Shown here in pieces: positions 6,677-7,828 of a stretch of 7,828 nucleotides of DNA. Numbering within the stretch: the first letter of the stretch is position 1; each line of letters starts with the position of its first letter. The position numbers and the translations under genes are program-made. This DNA comes from CAVPRW01 sp046727435 [NCBI: bacterium] (GTDB lineage: Bacteria > Tectomicrobia > Entotheonellia > J063): positions 1 to 7,828 of the forward strand of contig JBKPCR010000394.1 in NCBI GenBank assembly GCA_046727435.1, read 5' to 3'. The notes beneath the pieces are model-generated. The model was not told the DNA's origin. It was given only the letters and a program-made list of their open reading frames with translations, and ran no database searches.

Positions 6677-7060
6677 CTAGCGTATCGATGTCTTTGGCGC
6701 GGAGGATGTTGGCCAGATGAGTACCATTGAACGGATCGACACAATGTTTATTGATCACTATGTCTCCCGCTTGCGGCCTGAGCTCCTTGCAAATGGTGGC
6801 CCCCGGAGAGCCGGCTTTCATCACCCCCCGGGCTTTCTCGTCTTGAAACAGCGGGGAGTGGGCCAGGGCATCAGCGTAGTCATCGCGAAAAGAGACCGTG
6901 ATGTATATGATCGTAGCGCTTGTGTGGCGGCCCGCGTCAAGGACACGCTTGACGGTCCCGAGCAAATTCTTCTCGCGATGATGGGGGGCATCCCTAGAAT
7001 CTCGTTCTGATAGTCCATCGCCAGAACGGCACAGCGTTTTGGGTCGAGCGTGAGAGCCAT
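6677..7060 (-). pseudogene. Isochorismatase-family cysteine hydrolase, frameshifted and truncated by the IS element
   Basis: The family hydrolyses isochorismate, nicotinamide or related amides using an Asp-Lys-Cys triad. From ATG 7060 (AGGAG 8 bases upstream) the protein begins ALTLDPKRCAVLAMDYQNE, with D16 the expected catalytic Asp. Near the run of six Cs (plus-strand G run 6983–6988) the frame changes by one base, and the other frame continues with EKNLLGTVKRVLDAGR, IIYITVSFRDDY, SPLFQDEKARG, GATICKELRP and VINKHCVDPF, which holds the Lys. It then reaches IDTLVL, where the IS element begins and its inverted repeat gives a stop. The segment with the catalytic Cys (about the last third, usually G-x-x-T-N) is absent, and I do not see it beyond the element. 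It is therefore inactive. Original length would have been near 200 residues. Confidence 0.88.
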
Positions 7061-7285
7061 GGGCTTCACTCCTGACAGAGTCCTCGTCAGCCACAGAACT
7101 AGGGGAGCCGTATCAGGACAGACGCGGTGGCTAAAGGCAACTATGCGCGGCAAAGCGGTCTCACAGACAATGGAGGCAGGCCCAAGAGCCCGTGTCCGTT
7201 TCTTTGGTGCAATGCCCTCCCATAAGCGTGCTCACATTAACCTCCCGACTTTCCCGACTCCTGCCTCATGTGGCGGACTCGCCCT
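7061..7285. other. Spacer upstream of the isochorismatase remnant
   Basis: No gene or clear promoter is visible. It should hold the promoter of the − strand genes and the left edge of the IS6-like fragment, but I could not identify an inverted repeat marking that edge. Confidence 0.35.
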
Positions 7286-7528
7286 CTGAATCCATTACTC
7301 GCACCCAACCTCTACAAGCGCTATCGATTCCCGGCGGAGATCCTCAGCTACTGAATGTGGCTCAACTGCCGCTTGTGCCTGAACTATCGGGAGGCCGAAG
7401 CACGGATAGTGGAACGCGGTATTAGCCAGACCTCTGAAGCTGTGCGCGATTGGTGCTTGACGTTCGGACAACCGTAGGCCAAGAGGTTGCGGCACCGCCA
7501 CTCCAGGCCTAGAGACCGGTGGCATCTG
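7286..7528 (+). pseudogene. IS6-like transposase N-terminal fragment with internal stops
   Basis: In one frame the sequence reads NPLLAPNLYKRYRFPAEILS, then TGA (7352–7354), MWLNCRLCLNYREAEARIVERGI, AVRDWCLTFGQ, then TAG (7475–7477), and AKRLRHRHSRPRDRWHL. This follows the N-terminus of IS6-family transposases: the RFPAEII helix-turn-helix lead-in, the WLYFRFSLSxR segment, ERGI, the RRWxLKFGQ stretch and DRWHLDE, where the first catalytic Asp should come. The Asp is not present; similarity stops after HL. The initiator position reads CTG instead of ATG. With two stops and most of the catalytic domain missing, this is an old dead fragment. Family confidence is good but not certain. Confidence 0.75.
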
Positions 7529-7564
7529 GCTGCCGTCTTGCTCACCTTCGGTGATCGACAGACC

Positions 7565-7747
7565 TTATGCCGCCGTGTCCGTCCTCGCTAGTAGATCCGT
7601 CAGGGCCCTAACCGCGTCGTCGCAGAGCCGCACCCGGCCACTGTTAATCAGATGGACTACAGTTGCCAGCATTTCCTAATCGTTTGCAGCCACCTCACGC
7701 ATGGCCTCAATGACATCAAGAAGCGTCGAGTCACGGGATCTGGCCAT
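7565..7747 (-). pseudogene. Small conserved-looking protein (60 codons) interrupted by one amber codon
   Basis: ATG 7747 has AGGAGG 8 bases upstream, an excellent start. The protein begins MARSRDSTLLDVIEAMREVA, meets TAG at codon 24 (7676–7678), and continues in the same frame as EMLATVVHLINSGRVRLC, DDAVRALTDLLARTDTAA to TAA. The VVHLINSGRVRLC segment resembles a group of small helical proteins in several deep-branching soil and aquifer bacteria; I know of no function. Apart from the amber codon, the frame and ribosome binding site look undamaged, so the mutation appears recent, or a truncated 23-residue peptide is made. The codon is one base from GAG, and Glu would fit the helix. It lies at the window's right end, on the strand opposite the IS6-like fragment. 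Confidence 0.6.
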
Positions 7748-7828
7748 TAGCAAAGCCTCCTGTTCAAGTGGGTTGAAGGTGATGGTGCGTGAGCCGTCCG
7801 TCAGCTATTAAGCAGAGCAAAGGGCATG

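Larger units (their letters stand above)
6069..6680 (+). mobile_element. IS701-like element, internally deleted (non-autonomous, MITE-sized)
   Basis: The 604-bp element (6073–6676) is bounded by inverted repeats TACTGCTTTGTTAGAACCT (6073–6091) and the complement of 6658–6676, matching at 18 of 19 positions. Both ends are flanked by CTAG (6069–6072 and 6677–6680), a 4-bp duplication that fits the YTAR target of the IS701 family. Full-length members are about 1.3–1.4 kb, so over half is missing. The internal frame joins the start and end of a transposase. The element separates the DUF1080 gene from the truncated isochorismatase gene. It could be moved in trans if a complete relative exists in the genome. 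Confidence 0.88.

Overview
The window is GC-rich bacterial chromosome in which intact stress genes sit between decayed genes and transposon remnants. No gene here fixes the taxon. The mixture (HPF–cold-shock fusion, baeRF protein, a small Cys-rich protein, an uncharacterised 134-aa protein, IS701-like and IS6-like remnants) resembles soil or groundwater lineages such as Nitrospirota, Methylomirabilota (NC10) or Rokubacteria. That placement is a low-confidence inference.

Layout. 1–422: no gene I can support. 423–1446 (+): tryptophanyl-tRNA synthetase pseudogene with two in-frame amber codons and one frameshift. 1447–1630: spacer with a strong hairpin between convergent genes. 1631–2077 (−): intact Hsp20 chaperone. 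2078–2505: divergent regulatory region. 2506–4579 (+): three intact genes, namely a 77-aa Cys/His-rich protein, an HPF/RaiA domain fused to a cold-shock domain, and a 387-aa baeRF-type protein. 4580–5029: spacer with a good sigma70-like promoter match and no clear gene. 5030–5434 (−): conserved protein of unknown function. 5447–6018 (−): DUF1080 (3-keto-disaccharide hydrolase) gene split by one frameshift. 6069–6680: a 604-bp IS701-like deletion derivative with terminal inverted repeats and a CTAG target duplication. 6677–7060 (−): isochorismatase-family gene, frameshifted and cut off by that element. 7286–7528 (+): dead IS6-like transposase fragment. 7565–7747 (−): small gene with one amber codon.

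The functional core is 1631–4579. Hsp20 holds unfolding proteins. The HPF/cold-shock fusion should bind resting ribosomes or structured RNA. The baeRF protein belongs to a release-factor-like superfamily linked to stalled ribosomes. The Cys-rich protein probably binds zinc. Together they look like a protein-folding and translation stress module expressed from a shared divergent region. On the left and right the genes are decaying by point nonsense, frameshift and transposon insertion, while the core and the 134-aa gene remain open.
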